Below, piece by piece: positions 30,856-39,768 of a DNA stretch of 41,296 bases. The stretch comes from Clostridia bacterium. Its GTDB lineage: Bacteria > Bacillota > Peptococcia > DRI-13 > SV3-B141. A model generated the notes under the pieces. That model saw only the letters and a list, made by a program, of their open reading frames with translations. It was not told the origin of the DNA and searched no databases. The stretch spans positions 1 to 41,296 of the forward strand of contig JAHDSB010000001.1 in the NCBI GenBank assembly GCA_018433015.1. The letters run 5' to 3'. Position 1 is the first letter of the stretch. Each line of letters begins with the position of its first letter. Both the position numbers and the translations under genes were made by a program.

Positions 30856-32244
30856 ATGAAGAATAAAGTTACCTTAACAGAGTCTGTCGTCCTTATGTGT
30901 ATAATTATAGCCCATATAGTAGCTTGTGTTCGTATGGGTCTTGGTCTGGTAGCTCCCCTCTTCCTTTCCTGGGTAATAATTTACTTATTTAATCTCTATA
31001 AGAAGAACGATTATAAAGTATTAGAAAAAGCCTGTCTTGATTCTATTCGCTCCGGTTTTCAGTCCATAGCTATTGTTTTAGCCGTAGGGGTATTAATTGG
31101 GACTTGGATTATTTCCGGTACAGTACCTACCTTGATTTATTATGGATTAAAACTGATCCATCCCAATTGGTTTTTAGTGGCCACTTTATTGATCTGTTCA
31201 ATACTATCTTTGGCAACAGGTACTTCTTATGGTTCGGCAGGTTCCGGAGGTTTGGCCATGATGGGTATAGGTATCGGGATGGGTTTCCCTCCGGGAATGA
31301 TTGCTGGGGCTGTTATTTGTGGCGCTTTATTTGGGGATAAAATGTCTCCCTTCTCAGATACTACCAATCTTGCTCCGGCAATGGCGGGGGGAGACTTATT
31401 CAAACATATCGGTAGTATGTGTTGGACAACAATTCCCCCTTATATCATATGTTTAATTATTTTCGCTATATTTGGTTTCTCCCATAGTAGTACAAATTAT
31501 GATCCTACACAAGTTGTTACTTACATGGAAGGTTTAAAGAGTGTATTTAATATTAACCCCATCATGCTTTTGCCTATTATTTTAGTTATTGTTTTACTGA
31601 TTTTCAAAACTCCAGCTATACCGGCAATTTTAATTGGTGCCATTAGCGGTGGGGTAGTAGCTGTTTTTTTCCAAGATACCACAATTGCAGAAGTAGTTAA
31701 TGTTATGCATAAAGGCTATAACATTGATTCAGGGATTTATTTAATTGACAGATTGCTTAATCGTGGTGGCGTTAATAGTATGACTGATATTGCTTGTATC
31801 ATGATATTTGCAATGGGTTTAGGCGGTATGCTAGAGAAATTAGGCGTATTAGCTAACTTCTTGAGTCTTATTATAAATAAAATCACTTCTACGGGACGTT
31901 TAATTCTTTCCACTTTATTAGTGGCTTACATTACAGGAGCTATTGGTTGTACCATGTCCATGTCCCATGTAATCACTGGGAAGCTGATGGCACCTACCTA
32001 TCGAGCTAGAGGTATTGAGCCAGAGATTCTCTCAAGAACAATGGAAGATGCAGGTACCCTGGGTGGTACACTTATGCCTTGGCATACTAATGCAGTATTC
32101 TTTACCGGAGCTCTTGGGGTTACCTATGGAGAATATATACCCTTCGTTTTCATATGTTTCCTTACTCCTATATTCTCTCTCATTTATGGCTATACAGGTA
32201 TAACAATAAAACGTGTTAAGAAGGAGGAATATTATGAAGCCTGA
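30856..32244 (+). CDS. nhaC: NhaC-family Na+/H+ antiporter
   Basis: A 462-residue membrane protein of NhaC type with about eleven to twelve helices. The signature GTSYGSAGSGGLAMMGIGIG and the following ICGALFGDKMSPFSDTTNLA are clear, and a second half repeats the fold (TGAIGCTMSMSHVITGKL). AAGGAGGT lies just before the ATG. NhaC relatives exchange sodium for protons, or a metabolite pair as in malate/lactate antiport (MleN). Its place ahead of an AbgT importer in a catabolic operon suggests metabolite exchange or sodium cycling to support that import. Eleven bases overlap the next gene. Confidence 0.92.
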   Translation: MKNKVTLTESVVLMCIIIAHIVACVRMGLGLVAPLFLSWVIIYLFNLYKKNDYKVLEKACLDSIRSGFQSIAIVLAVGVLIGTWIISGTVPTLIYYGLKLIHPNWFLVATLLICSILSLATGTSYGSAGSGGLAMMGIGIGMGFPPGMIAGAVICGALFGDKMSPFSDTTNLAPAMAGGDLFKHIGSMCWTTIPPYIICLIIFAIFGFSHSSTNYDPTQVVTYMEGLKSVFNINPIMLLPIILVIVLLIFKTPAIPAILIGAISGGVVAVFFQDTTIAEVVNVMHKGYNIDSGIYLIDRLLNRGGVNSMTDIACIMIFAMGLGGMLEKLGVLANFLSLIINKITSTGRLILSTLLVAYITGAIGCTMSMSHVITGKLMAPTYRARGIEPEILSRTMEDAGTLGGTLMPWHTNAVFFTGALGVTYGEYIPFVFICFLTPIFSLIYGYTGITIKRVKKEEYYEA

Positions 32245-33781
32245 AATTATCAAGGAAAATCAGAGCCAAATGCGGGGTTTTTTAGGGTGGGTCGAAAGAG
32301 TAGGTAATAAAGTACCTCATCCGGTGTACTTATTTATCTGGTTATTTTTCATTACATTGGTCCTAACTTCGGTGTGTAGTATGTTAGGATTACAAGCCAT
32401 CAATCCTACTAATAAAGAGGTTGTAGCTGTAGTAAATATGTTGACTGGCCCTCAATTAGGCTTATTTCTAAAAAATATTGTAAATGAATTTGCTACCTTT
32501 AGACCACTGGGAATGGTTGTAGTGGCAACTATCGGTCTAGGAGTTGCTAATAGAAGCGGATTGTTAGAAACTTCCTTGAGACTTACAGGTCTGGCCAAGT
32601 CAGCCACAGTGACAACAGCATTAGTATTTCTAGTGGGAATATGCGGCAATATTGCCGGCGATGCCGCCTTTATTATATTACCGCCCTTGACAGCTTTGCT
32701 GTTTCAAGGAATGGGTAGAAATCCTTTAGCCGGATTATTTGCCGGTTTTGCCGGTGTTGCTTGTGGTTTTGGTGCCAATTTATTAATAGGTTCGGCGGAT
32801 GCCGCTTTAGCAGGGTTAACAGAGGCGGCGGCGCAGATAATCGATCCTAGCTATGTGGCTACACCTGCCATGGGATATTATTATCTGTTTGCCTCGACTA
32901 TTTTTCTAGTACCCATTGGTACCATAGTGACGATGAAATATGTGGAACCTAAATTAAATAAGTTTGGTATTGGTGTGGAATCAATCAAGAAATTTACCGC
33001 AGATGATATAAAGGTTACTTTATCACAGGAAGAAAAAGGGGCCTTGAAAGCAGCTGCTCTATCCGTACTAGCTTTTGTTGCTGTTATAGTTCTGATGACT
33101 TTACCGGGCTTACCCTTTGCCGCTCCTGAAGGGAAAAGTATTATAGAAGGATACTTGTTGAAATCCGTACCTCCCCTTATTCTGTTGCTTTTCTTTATAC
33201 CCGGTTATGTTTATGGTAAAAAAATAGGCAAAATTAAAAGTTTTCAAGATACCATACCCATGATGTGTGAGGAACTTAAAACCTTAGCAAGTTTTATTCT
33301 GATTTGTTTCTTTGCCTCCATGTTTATTTCCGTTTTTAGTGATAGCAATATAGGTTTTATAATAGCTATCAAAGGTGCGGAATTCTTGCAGCACATAGGA
33401 TTACAAGGCCCCTTATTGCTAGTATCTTTTGTGATAGTGGTAGGAATTATTAATTTATTCATTGGTAGTGCTAGTGCTAAATATGCCCTGCTTTCTACAG
33501 TATTTGTGCCCATGTTAATGATGTCTGGGATAGACCCTGCTGCAACTCAAGCCGTGTATAGAATGGGTGATAGTATAACTAACAATATAACACCGACTCT
33601 CCCTTATTTGGCCATTGTATTGAGTTATGCTCAAGAATATGATAACAGGGCCAAAACAGGTACAGTTATGGCTTATATGCTCCCCTATACTATAGCCTTT
33701 GGAGTAGCATGGTGTGCATTTTTAGCTATTTGGTATTTGTTAGGCTTACCCATGGGGCCAGGGTACAGCATTCTATATTAA
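32234..33781 (+). CDS. abgT: AbgT-family transporter (p-aminobenzoyl-glutamate type)
   Basis: A 515-residue membrane transporter of the AbgT family. The ATG at 32234 has GAAGGAGG eight bases upstream; earlier in-frame codons lie inside the nhaC gene. Characteristic segments are GNIAGDAAFIILPPLTALLF, GFGANLLIGSADAALAGLTE, NLFIGSASAKYALLSTVFVP and YRMGDSITNNITPTLPYL. E. coli AbgT imports p-aminobenzoyl-glutamate, and other members export sulfonamides. The next two genes encode M20 amidohydrolases as in the E. coli abgAB-abgT locus, so import of an N-acyl or N-aroyl amino acid is the best guess. Confidence 0.94.
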   Translation: MKPEIIKENQSQMRGFLGWVERVGNKVPHPVYLFIWLFFITLVLTSVCSMLGLQAINPTNKEVVAVVNMLTGPQLGLFLKNIVNEFATFRPLGMVVVATIGLGVANRSGLLETSLRLTGLAKSATVTTALVFLVGICGNIAGDAAFIILPPLTALLFQGMGRNPLAGLFAGFAGVACGFGANLLIGSADAALAGLTEAAAQIIDPSYVATPAMGYYYLFASTIFLVPIGTIVTMKYVEPKLNKFGIGVESIKKFTADDIKVTLSQEEKGALKAAALSVLAFVAVIVLMTLPGLPFAAPEGKSIIEGYLLKSVPPLILLLFFIPGYVYGKKIGKIKSFQDTIPMMCEELKTLASFILICFFASMFISVFSDSNIGFIIAIKGAEFLQHIGLQGPLLLVSFVIVVGIINLFIGSASAKYALLSTVFVPMLMMSGIDPAATQAVYRMGDSITNNITPTLPYLAIVLSYAQEYDNRAKTGTVMAYMLPYTIAFGVAWCAFLAIWYLLGLPMGPGYSILY

Positions 33782-33844
33782 TAAAGATACAGTAGCGAAG
33801 ATAGAGGGACATTGTTCTTTACCATCTTGTAGGAGGTAAAACAA

Positions 33845-35101
33845 ATGAATTATAGGCAAGAGAGCATTTCCATCAAAGAAAAGATACTTCAATATAGACG
33901 ACATTTCCATATGTATCCGGAAGTTAGTACTAAAGAGTTTCAAACAGCTGAATATATAGCTAAAGAGTTAACTAACATGGGGATAAAGATTATACAAAGA
34001 GGAGCTAGCCCCCAGGAAATAGGTGAGGAAATATATACAAAAGAAGGTAAAGAAACAATACTAAAATACGGCGATCCTCTCCCAGGTGTGGTAGGTTTAC
34101 TGAAGGGTGACTTAGAAGGTCCTACTGTAGCCTTGAGAGCTGATATGGATGCACTGGCCATGGAAGAAAAGAATGACTTACCTTATTCCTCCCAAAATAA
34201 AGGTATTATGCATGCCTGTGGTCATGATGCTCATATGGCTATCTTATTAGGAACGGCTCAGCTCCTGGCCCGTAAACGGAAAAATCTCAAGGGAAATGTA
34301 AAATTTATTTTCCAACCTTCCGAGGAAATAATAGGCGGGGCAGTTCCCTTGATAAAAGATGGAGTACTCAAAAACCCTGATGTGGATGTGATCTTTGGAC
34401 TCCATATGGACCCCAGTTATAAAGTGGGAGAAGTAGGTATTTCCTATGGGGAAACTATGGCAGCTTCCGATAGATTAATTATTAAAATATTTGGTAAAAG
34501 TTCCCATGGGGCTACCCCAGAGCTTGGTACAGATGCTATTGTAATAGCCGGTCATATTTTAGTAGCCTTTCAATCTTTAATGGCCAGGATGAAAAGTCCT
34601 TTAGAATCTGCAGTTCTGAGTTTTGGAACGATACATGGAGGTCAACAACCCAATTCTCTTGCCGAGGAAGTTATCATAAGAGGAATTTTGCGGACTTTTA
34701 ATCCTAAGGTCAGAAAAGAAATAATACAAAATATGCAGCAGATCTTAACAGGTGTTACCCAGGCCTATGGTGGCTCATTTGAATTTACCAGGGAAAAAAG
34801 TTATGACAGTTTGATAAATGATAAAGATAGTGTAATTTTTTTAGAAGAAACTTTTAAGGATATTATTGGGAAAGAAAATATAAAAGTGTTGGAAAAGCCC
34901 CGCACTATAGTGGAAGACTTTGCTTATTATTTACAAGAGGTACCCGGGGCCTTTTTCTTCTTAGGTTCAGGAAATCCGCAAAAAGACACCCAGTATCCTT
35001 TACATAGTTCTAATTTTAATATCGATGAAGATGCCTTAGAACTGGGAGTTGCCTTAATGACAGCGTTGACACTTAATTATCTTGATAAAAAGACTCTATA
35101 A
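33845..35101 (+). CDS. M20-family amidohydrolase (hippurate hydrolase/N-acyl-amino-acid amidohydrolase type)
   Basis: A 418-residue cytoplasmic metallo-amidohydrolase. The metal and catalytic motifs are complete: LRADMDALAMEE (~97-108), HACGHDAH (123-130), QPSEE (157-161) and a late HSSNFNID. Residues ~54-80 form an insertion relative to the usual hippurate hydrolase. AGGAGGT lies upstream of the ATG. It should release a carboxylic acid from the amino acid of an N-acyl or N-aroyl conjugate brought in by the AbgT-type transporter. Confidence 0.93.
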   Translation: MNYRQESISIKEKILQYRRHFHMYPEVSTKEFQTAEYIAKELTNMGIKIIQRGASPQEIGEEIYTKEGKETILKYGDPLPGVVGLLKGDLEGPTVALRADMDALAMEEKNDLPYSSQNKGIMHACGHDAHMAILLGTAQLLARKRKNLKGNVKFIFQPSEEIIGGAVPLIKDGVLKNPDVDVIFGLHMDPSYKVGEVGISYGETMAASDRLIIKIFGKSSHGATPELGTDAIVIAGHILVAFQSLMARMKSPLESAVLSFGTIHGGQQPNSLAEEVIIRGILRTFNPKVRKEIIQNMQQILTGVTQAYGGSFEFTREKSYDSLINDKDSVIFLEETFKDIIGKENIKVLEKPRTIVEDFAYYLQEVPGAFFFLGSGNPQKDTQYPLHSSNFNIDEDALELGVALMTALTLNYLDKKTL

Positions 35102-35123
35102 TTAATGTTATGGAGGGATAGTA

Positions 35124-36347
35124 TTGTATGATTACTTAGAACAGAGAATAATTGATGCTATTGAGGAAAATTCCAACAGGATAAAACAGTTAAGTTTAAA
35201 TATATTCAATAATCCGGAAACTGCTAATAAAGAGTATTTAGCGGCTGATATTTTAACGAAAGAATTAGAAGCGCATGGTTTTACAATAAAGCGAGGTTTA
35301 AAAGGAATTAAGCCGGTAGATAGGGAAGAAGTTATATTAGATACGGCTTTTAAAGCAAGAGCACCGGGGAAAAAGACAGGACCTAATATAGCCCTAATCT
35401 TGGAGTATGATGCTTTACCTACTGGTCATGCCTGTGGCCATAATCTAATATGTGCAGCGGGCTTGAGTGCAGCCCTAGGTCTCAAAGAAGTTATGGGGGA
35501 AGTGCAGGGTAATTTACTGGTGTTTGGAACTCCCGCCGAAGAAGGAGCCCTTACAGGCAATAAGACGGAGATGACTTATGCAGGACATTTTGCTGATGTT
35601 GATGTTATCTTAGCAAATCATCCGGGAGATCGGTGGGATCCAGGTGCCAACTGGTTGGCATTTAGTAAAGGCACTATTAATTTTCATGGTAAAGCTTCTC
35701 ATGCAGCATCTGCCCCGGAACAGGGAATCAATGCGTTAAAGGCAGCATATCTATTTTTTAATGGTGTTGATGCTTTACGGGAACATATTCGAGAAGATGC
35801 TAGGCTTCATGGGATAATAACTCAGGGAGGAAATAAGAGTAATATGGTGCCTGAGTTTGCCCAGGTAATGTTTGCTGTACGTGCCTTTGATAAGCCCTAT
35901 GTGAATAAAGTAGTACAAAGGGTGACGGATATTATTGAAGGTGCATGTTTGATGACAGGGGCAAGAGCCGATTACAGTTGGGGTTATGCAGTTAATGCCC
36001 CTCTCAATGTACCTAGCCTGGTGGAATTAACAAAAGAGAAGATAAAACAAGTAGGGATTGAAAGTAAGGAAATAAGAAGATGGACTGCATATGCCTCTAC
36101 AGATTTAGGGGAGGTGGGTATTACCGTCCCTACCATGAATTTATTTTATTCTGCTGCACCCCCGGGTACAGGATTACATACGGAGGAGATGTTAAAGGCT
36201 GTAAAGGAACCTATAGCCTTGGATGCAATGATTACTGCCAGTAAAGTAATAGCCTTAACGGCCTATCAGATCTTCACCAGTCCTGCATTATTAAAAGAAA
36301 TTAAAGCTGAATTTAGCACAATTAAAGAGGAGTTATTTAATGGATAA
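35124..36347 (+). CDS. Second M20-family amidohydrolase (AbgB/ACY1L2-like)
   Basis: A 407-residue amidohydrolase of the AbgB branch. It begins at TTG seven bases after GGAGG. Motifs are EYDALPTGHACGHN (94-107), FGTPAEEG (134-141) and HGKASHAASAPEQG in the lid domain. It is clearly a different subfamily from the preceding M20 gene. In E. coli the AbgA and AbgB subunits together cleave p-aminobenzoyl-glutamate; the two genes here may likewise form a heteromer or act on different conjugates. A hairpin terminator follows the stop. Confidence 0.92.
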   Translation: MYDYLEQRIIDAIEENSNRIKQLSLNIFNNPETANKEYLAADILTKELEAHGFTIKRGLKGIKPVDREEVILDTAFKARAPGKKTGPNIALILEYDALPTGHACGHNLICAAGLSAALGLKEVMGEVQGNLLVFGTPAEEGALTGNKTEMTYAGHFADVDVILANHPGDRWDPGANWLAFSKGTINFHGKASHAASAPEQGINALKAAYLFFNGVDALREHIREDARLHGIITQGGNKSNMVPEFAQVMFAVRAFDKPYVNKVVQRVTDIIEGACLMTGARADYSWGYAVNAPLNVPSLVELTKEKIKQVGIESKEIRRWTAYASTDLGEVGITVPTMNLFYSAAPPGTGLHTEEMLKAVKEPIALDAMITASKVIALTAYQIFTSPALLKEIKAEFSTIKEELFNG

Positions 36348-36352
36348 AAATA

Positions 36353-36395
36353 AAACTACCATCAGTGGGAGTCTTTTCCCACTGATGGTTAGTTT
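36353..36395. terminator. Hairpin after the amidohydrolase genes
   Basis: AAACTACCATCAGTGGGA pairs with TCCCACTGATGGT and TAGTTT (one bulged T) around a six-base loop. The A-run and T-run form the base of the stem, giving a bidirectional terminator shape. The aminotransferase that follows may be read through or separately started. Confidence 0.7.
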
Positions 36396-36446
36396 AAATA
36401 ATCATAGTGTTATTAAATATCTGTATTCTTTAAGGAGATGATTAGG

Positions 36447-37628
36447 GTGAAATATAATTTCGATACTATTATAGACCGAAGCAATAATTATTCTTCTAAA
36501 TGGGACGAGTTAGAAGTGATGTTTGGCAGTAAAGATTTGCTTCCTATGTGGGTGGCAGATATGGATTTTAAATCACCCCAACCAGTGATTGACGCTATTG
36601 TAAAAAGGGCAGAACAAGGAATATTTGGCTACACCTCAAGACCTGATACATATCATGAAGCAATAATTAACTGGTTTGCAAAACGTTATCAATGGGAAGT
36701 AAAGGAGGACTGGTTCGTTTATTCTCCCGGCGTTGTTCCTGCCTTAAGTTTTATCATCAATACATTTACGAAACCGGGGGATAAAATAATTGTCCAACCT
36801 CCCGTTTATTATCCCTTTTTCCAGGTTATAGAGAATAACGGGTGTCAGGTAGTTACAAATCCCTTAAAGTTGCTAAACCAGCAATATGTAATGGATTATG
36901 AAGATTTAGAAGCAAAGCTTAAAGAGTCACAAGCAAAATTGCTGCTTCTCTCCAGTCCCCACAATCCGGGAGGACGAGTATGGCATAAAGAAGAATTAAG
37001 AAAGTTAGGGAAAATATGTTTAAGGCATGGTGTGTTAGTTATTTCTGATGAGATCCATGGAGATCTTATATTTAAAGGAAATAAACATATTCCTTTTGCT
37101 TCTATAACAGAGGAATTTGCCCAAAATTCTATTACGTGCACGGCTCCCAGTAAGACTTTTAACTTAGCGGGTCTGCAGACCTCAAATATAATAATCCCTA
37201 ATCAAACACTGCGAGAAAAATTTGCTAGTACTATGACAAATTTTCATTTAAAAAGAAATAATGCTTTCGGATTAGTTGCTTTAGAAGCAGCGTATAAATA
37301 TGGGGAGGAATGGCTGGAGCAGTTAATTGCTTATTTAGAGGGAAATTTAGATTATTTAGTTGAGTATTTTGCAAAAAGAATAAAGCAAATAAAAGTCATC
37401 AAACCGGAAGGCACCTATCTTGTCTGGTTGGATTGCAGGGAACTTGGCTTGACTACCCAGGAACTTAATGATTTTATGATTAAGGAAGCACAAGTTGCGT
37501 TAGATTCCGGGGTTTGGTTTGGTCAGGGGGGACAAGGTTTTATGAGAATTAATATAGCTTGTCCCCGAGCTTTATTAGAAGAAGGTATCAAGAGGATAGA
37601 AAAAGCGGTAAAGCTACATTTTAAGTAG
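36447..37628 (+). CDS. patB: PatB/MalY-type PLP-dependent aminotransferase or cystathionine beta-lyase
   Basis: A 393-residue fold-type I PLP enzyme. The GTG at 36447 has AAGGAG ten bases upstream and gives the conserved start KYNFDTIIDRSNNYSSKWD; an ATG at 36438 directly abuts that site. Key residues are MWVADMDF, SSPHNPGGR, ISDEIHGDL and the PLP lysine in APSKTFNLAG (about Lys236). PatB/MalY enzymes break C-S bonds in cystathionine or cysteine conjugates to give pyruvate and ammonia, and some act as aminotransferases. After two N-deacylating enzymes, a C-S lyase would complete breakdown of an N-acyl cysteine conjugate, though transamination is equally possible. Confidence 0.9.
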   Translation: MKYNFDTIIDRSNNYSSKWDELEVMFGSKDLLPMWVADMDFKSPQPVIDAIVKRAEQGIFGYTSRPDTYHEAIINWFAKRYQWEVKEDWFVYSPGVVPALSFIINTFTKPGDKIIVQPPVYYPFFQVIENNGCQVVTNPLKLLNQQYVMDYEDLEAKLKESQAKLLLLSSPHNPGGRVWHKEELRKLGKICLRHGVLVISDEIHGDLIFKGNKHIPFASITEEFAQNSITCTAPSKTFNLAGLQTSNIIIPNQTLREKFASTMTNFHLKRNNAFGLVALEAAYKYGEEWLEQLIAYLEGNLDYLVEYFAKRIKQIKVIKPEGTYLVWLDCRELGLTTQELNDFMIKEAQVALDSGVWFGQGGQGFMRINIACPRALLEEGIKRIEKAVKLHFK

Positions 37629-37673
37629 AAATATTAATGATTTATCTCCTAAATTTAAAAATATAATATATAT

Positions 37674-37709
37674 GTCAGTCATAGTGAGAAATCACTTGAC
37701 TGGCTTTTT
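37674..37709 (+). terminator. Terminator after the PatB-type gene
   Basis: GTCAGTCA pairs with TGACTGGC (one T-G pair) and, past a bulged T, AGTGA pairs with TCACT around a GAAA tetraloop; TTTTT follows. It closes the catabolic cluster. Confidence 0.87.
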
Positions 37710-37731
37710 CAATGTATAGAGTATCTAATTA

Positions 37732-37763
37732 TTGACAAAGAAGTGGTAAAAATCTGATACAAT
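37732..37763 (+). promoter_or_regulatory. Predicted promoter of the acyltransferase-fold gene
   Basis: TGATACAAT (37755-37763) is an extended -10. A TTGACA lies at 37732-37737, but the 20-base spacer is longer than ideal. Confidence 0.45.
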
Positions 37764-37819
37764 ATAGTACAGTCAGTTATTTAGTAAATTATATATAAAT
37801 AATTATTAGAAAAATTGGG

Positions 37820-39118
37820 GTGATTCCAATTATTTATCAATATAAAACTACGGGGCAGGATTGGTTCAATTATATATCCCAAGGGTGTACCTCAAATGCT
37901 CTCATTCAGTATGTCATGAAAGTAAAGGGAAAGATCAATTATCCTATTCTGGAGAAAGCTATTAGATTGTCCTTTGATGCCGAACCAATTCTCGGATGTT
38001 GTTTTATGGAACAAGATCCTTGCCCTACTTGGGAAACTATCAATAATTTAGAAATATATCCGTTATGTCCCCTGATTACTACAGATAATGCTCAACAGGA
38101 AATTGATAAATTTTTAGCTAGTGAACTGTGGGCAGATAAATCACCCCAGTTAAAGGCTTGCGTTATTAGGGATGAAAAAGAGGATACAATTTGCCTTAAA
38201 CTTAATCATGCTGCCTGTGACGGAGCAGGAGCAAAATATTACCTGAGACTCTTGGAAGAGATCTACAGAAAAATAGAGGCTAATGAAATTTATATACCCC
38301 CTGTAAGAGAAGGTAAAAGAACAACTCAGGAATTTTATAAAGCCTTAAATATTACAAATTTAAAAGATACCTTTCAACCTGGAAGTGCTGAATTATCATC
38401 TACCTGGGGATTTCCCACGGTTGAAAATAAAGATATGCCCTCAAGGTTTACTTATGAGATATGCAGGTTGGAAGAGCAAGATTTTAAGGCCCTTTATAAA
38501 TATTCTAAAAATCGAGGAATAACTATTAATAATATAATTCTTTCCGCCTATTATCTAGCTATGTTAAACCTTGTGGAAATCAAAGAAGGATTAAAAGAAA
38601 TTCAGTTTATGATTGATCTGAGAAAATATTTACCCTCGGGAATTACCCAAACTATATGTAATCTATCCGCCATTGTTAATATTGAACTGCCGGTTATAGA
38701 GGACAATGATTTAGGGAAAATGGTAAGCATCACAGCCGAGGAAATGAAAAAGGTTATGTCGGAAAAACCCTATATTCACAGCACCATAGGGGGAGATTTA
38801 GCAACTGCAGAAGGGTTTTATAATGTCCGTGATTTTATAAATAATGATTGGGAAAATATAAAAATCTCTGGGAAATGCACTCCTATGATATCTAACCTGG
38901 GTCAGCTGACCCCACAATTGCTGGAGTTTGGCACCGCCCTTATCCAGGATGTGTATGTAGTTACACCGGCCTTTTATGCTCCGGCCTTTATGCTGGGACT
39001 CAGTACATACAATAATAGATTAACGTTATGTGCAAGCTATTACACCCCTGGTATTGCTCGAGAAAAAGTAAAGTTGCTACTAGATGATATGTGCAAAATG
39101 TTGAAAGAATTAGTGTGA
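37820..39118 (+). CDS. Stand-alone condensation/acyltransferase-fold protein (HxxxDG)
   Basis: A 432-residue cytoplasmic protein of the chloramphenicol-acetyltransferase/condensation-domain superfamily. The active-site motif HAACDGAG (His130, Asp134, Gly135) fits HxxxDG, and the second half has the expected FMIDLRKYLP and SNLGQLTP segments. Such single proteins are seen as alcohol or polyketide-associated acyltransferases and are mostly uncharacterised. No peptide synthetase, carrier protein or thioesterase gene is present in the window. The GTG start has only a GGGG just before it, so initiation is uncertain; there is no better candidate nearby. It is flanked by terminators on both sides and so stands as a single-gene unit. 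Confidence 0.75.
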   Translation: MIPIIYQYKTTGQDWFNYISQGCTSNALIQYVMKVKGKINYPILEKAIRLSFDAEPILGCCFMEQDPCPTWETINNLEIYPLCPLITTDNAQQEIDKFLASELWADKSPQLKACVIRDEKEDTICLKLNHAACDGAGAKYYLRLLEEIYRKIEANEIYIPPVREGKRTTQEFYKALNITNLKDTFQPGSAELSSTWGFPTVENKDMPSRFTYEICRLEEQDFKALYKYSKNRGITINNIILSAYYLAMLNLVEIKEGLKEIQFMIDLRKYLPSGITQTICNLSAIVNIELPVIEDNDLGKMVSITAEEMKKVMSEKPYIHSTIGGDLATAEGFYNVRDFINNDWENIKISGKCTPMISNLGQLTPQLLEFGTALIQDVYVVTPAFYAPAFMLGLSTYNNRLTLCASYYTPGIAREKVKLLLDDMCKMLKELV

Positions 39119-39121
39119 ATT

Positions 39122-39167
39122 ATAAAGGAGAACACCCATGTCCCATCACAGGGGTGTTCTCCTTTAT
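39122..39167. terminator. Hairpin after the acyltransferase-fold gene
   Basis: A 16-bp perfect stem, ATAAAGGAGAACACCC with GGGTGTTCTCCTTTAT, around a 14-base loop. T-run and A-run are within the stem, a bidirectional terminator form. Confidence 0.75.
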
Positions 39168-39290
39168 GCTACTATTTTATAGGAAAATAGAAAAAATATT
39201 AAAAAAATAAATTTTTTTGTAGAAAAGTAGAACCTTTTTGCATCCTTATTTGTCTTATATATGGAAAAAGTAATATGGGGGTGTTTTTTT

Positions 39291-39698
39291 ATGAAAAAGA
39301 GAAAAATTGCTTTACTAGTTTTAATGTGTTTGTTTATGGTTAGTATCTCAAGTGTGGCCTATGCGGCGCCGGAAATGGAAATGATTTTTAGTAGTAAGAG
39401 TTCAAGTGTTTTTATTACAGCAGAGTCAAAAATATCAGTTTCATCGGGTCAGATTATTTGCCACGCTATCAATAATTTGACAGATTATTATGATACATCC
39501 ATAACAATGGAGTTACAAAGAGGTGTTGGTGCTACAGATTGGGAAACGTTAAAAACATGGAGTGGTTCCGATTATGCAGCCCGCTTTGAGCTATATGGCA
39601 CTTACGATTTTGCACCTGGCTTATATCGCATAAAAGCGACTCATACTGCGAATGGAGATAGTATAGTTTCCTATACTAAACAGACCTATTTTAAATAA
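39291..39698 (+). CDS. Small secreted protein, function unknown
   Basis: A 135-residue protein beginning at ATG 39291, nine bases after GGGGGTG; an upstream in-frame ATG at 39261 would put charged and bulky residues before the signal. The signal peptide is clear (MKKRKIALLVLMCLFMVSIS and cleavage after VAYA). The mature ~110 residues are beta-rich, with ISVSSGQIICHAINNLTDYY and YDFAPGLYRIKATHTANG, resembling small secreted DUF6147-like proteins of Clostridia, but I cannot confirm the family. It has its own terminator and converges with a minus-strand sigma/anti-sigma pair. Confidence 0.72.
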   Translation: MKKRKIALLVLMCLFMVSISSVAYAAPEMEMIFSSKSSSVFITAESKISVSSGQIICHAINNLTDYYDTSITMELQRGVGATDWETLKTWSGSDYAARFELYGTYDFAPGLYRIKATHTANGDSIVSYTKQTYFK

Positions 39699-39717
39699 TC
39701 ATAAAGAGAAATGAGTT

Positions 39718-39746
39718 AAGCGACCTGGGGGGGAGGTCGCTTTTTT
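39718..39746 (+). terminator. Terminator after the small secreted protein gene
   Basis: AAGCGACCT pairs with AGGTCGCTT around a seven-base G-rich loop, followed by a run of T to 39746. Confidence 0.9.
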
Positions 39747-39768
39747 ATACTCTTATGCTTATACTTAA

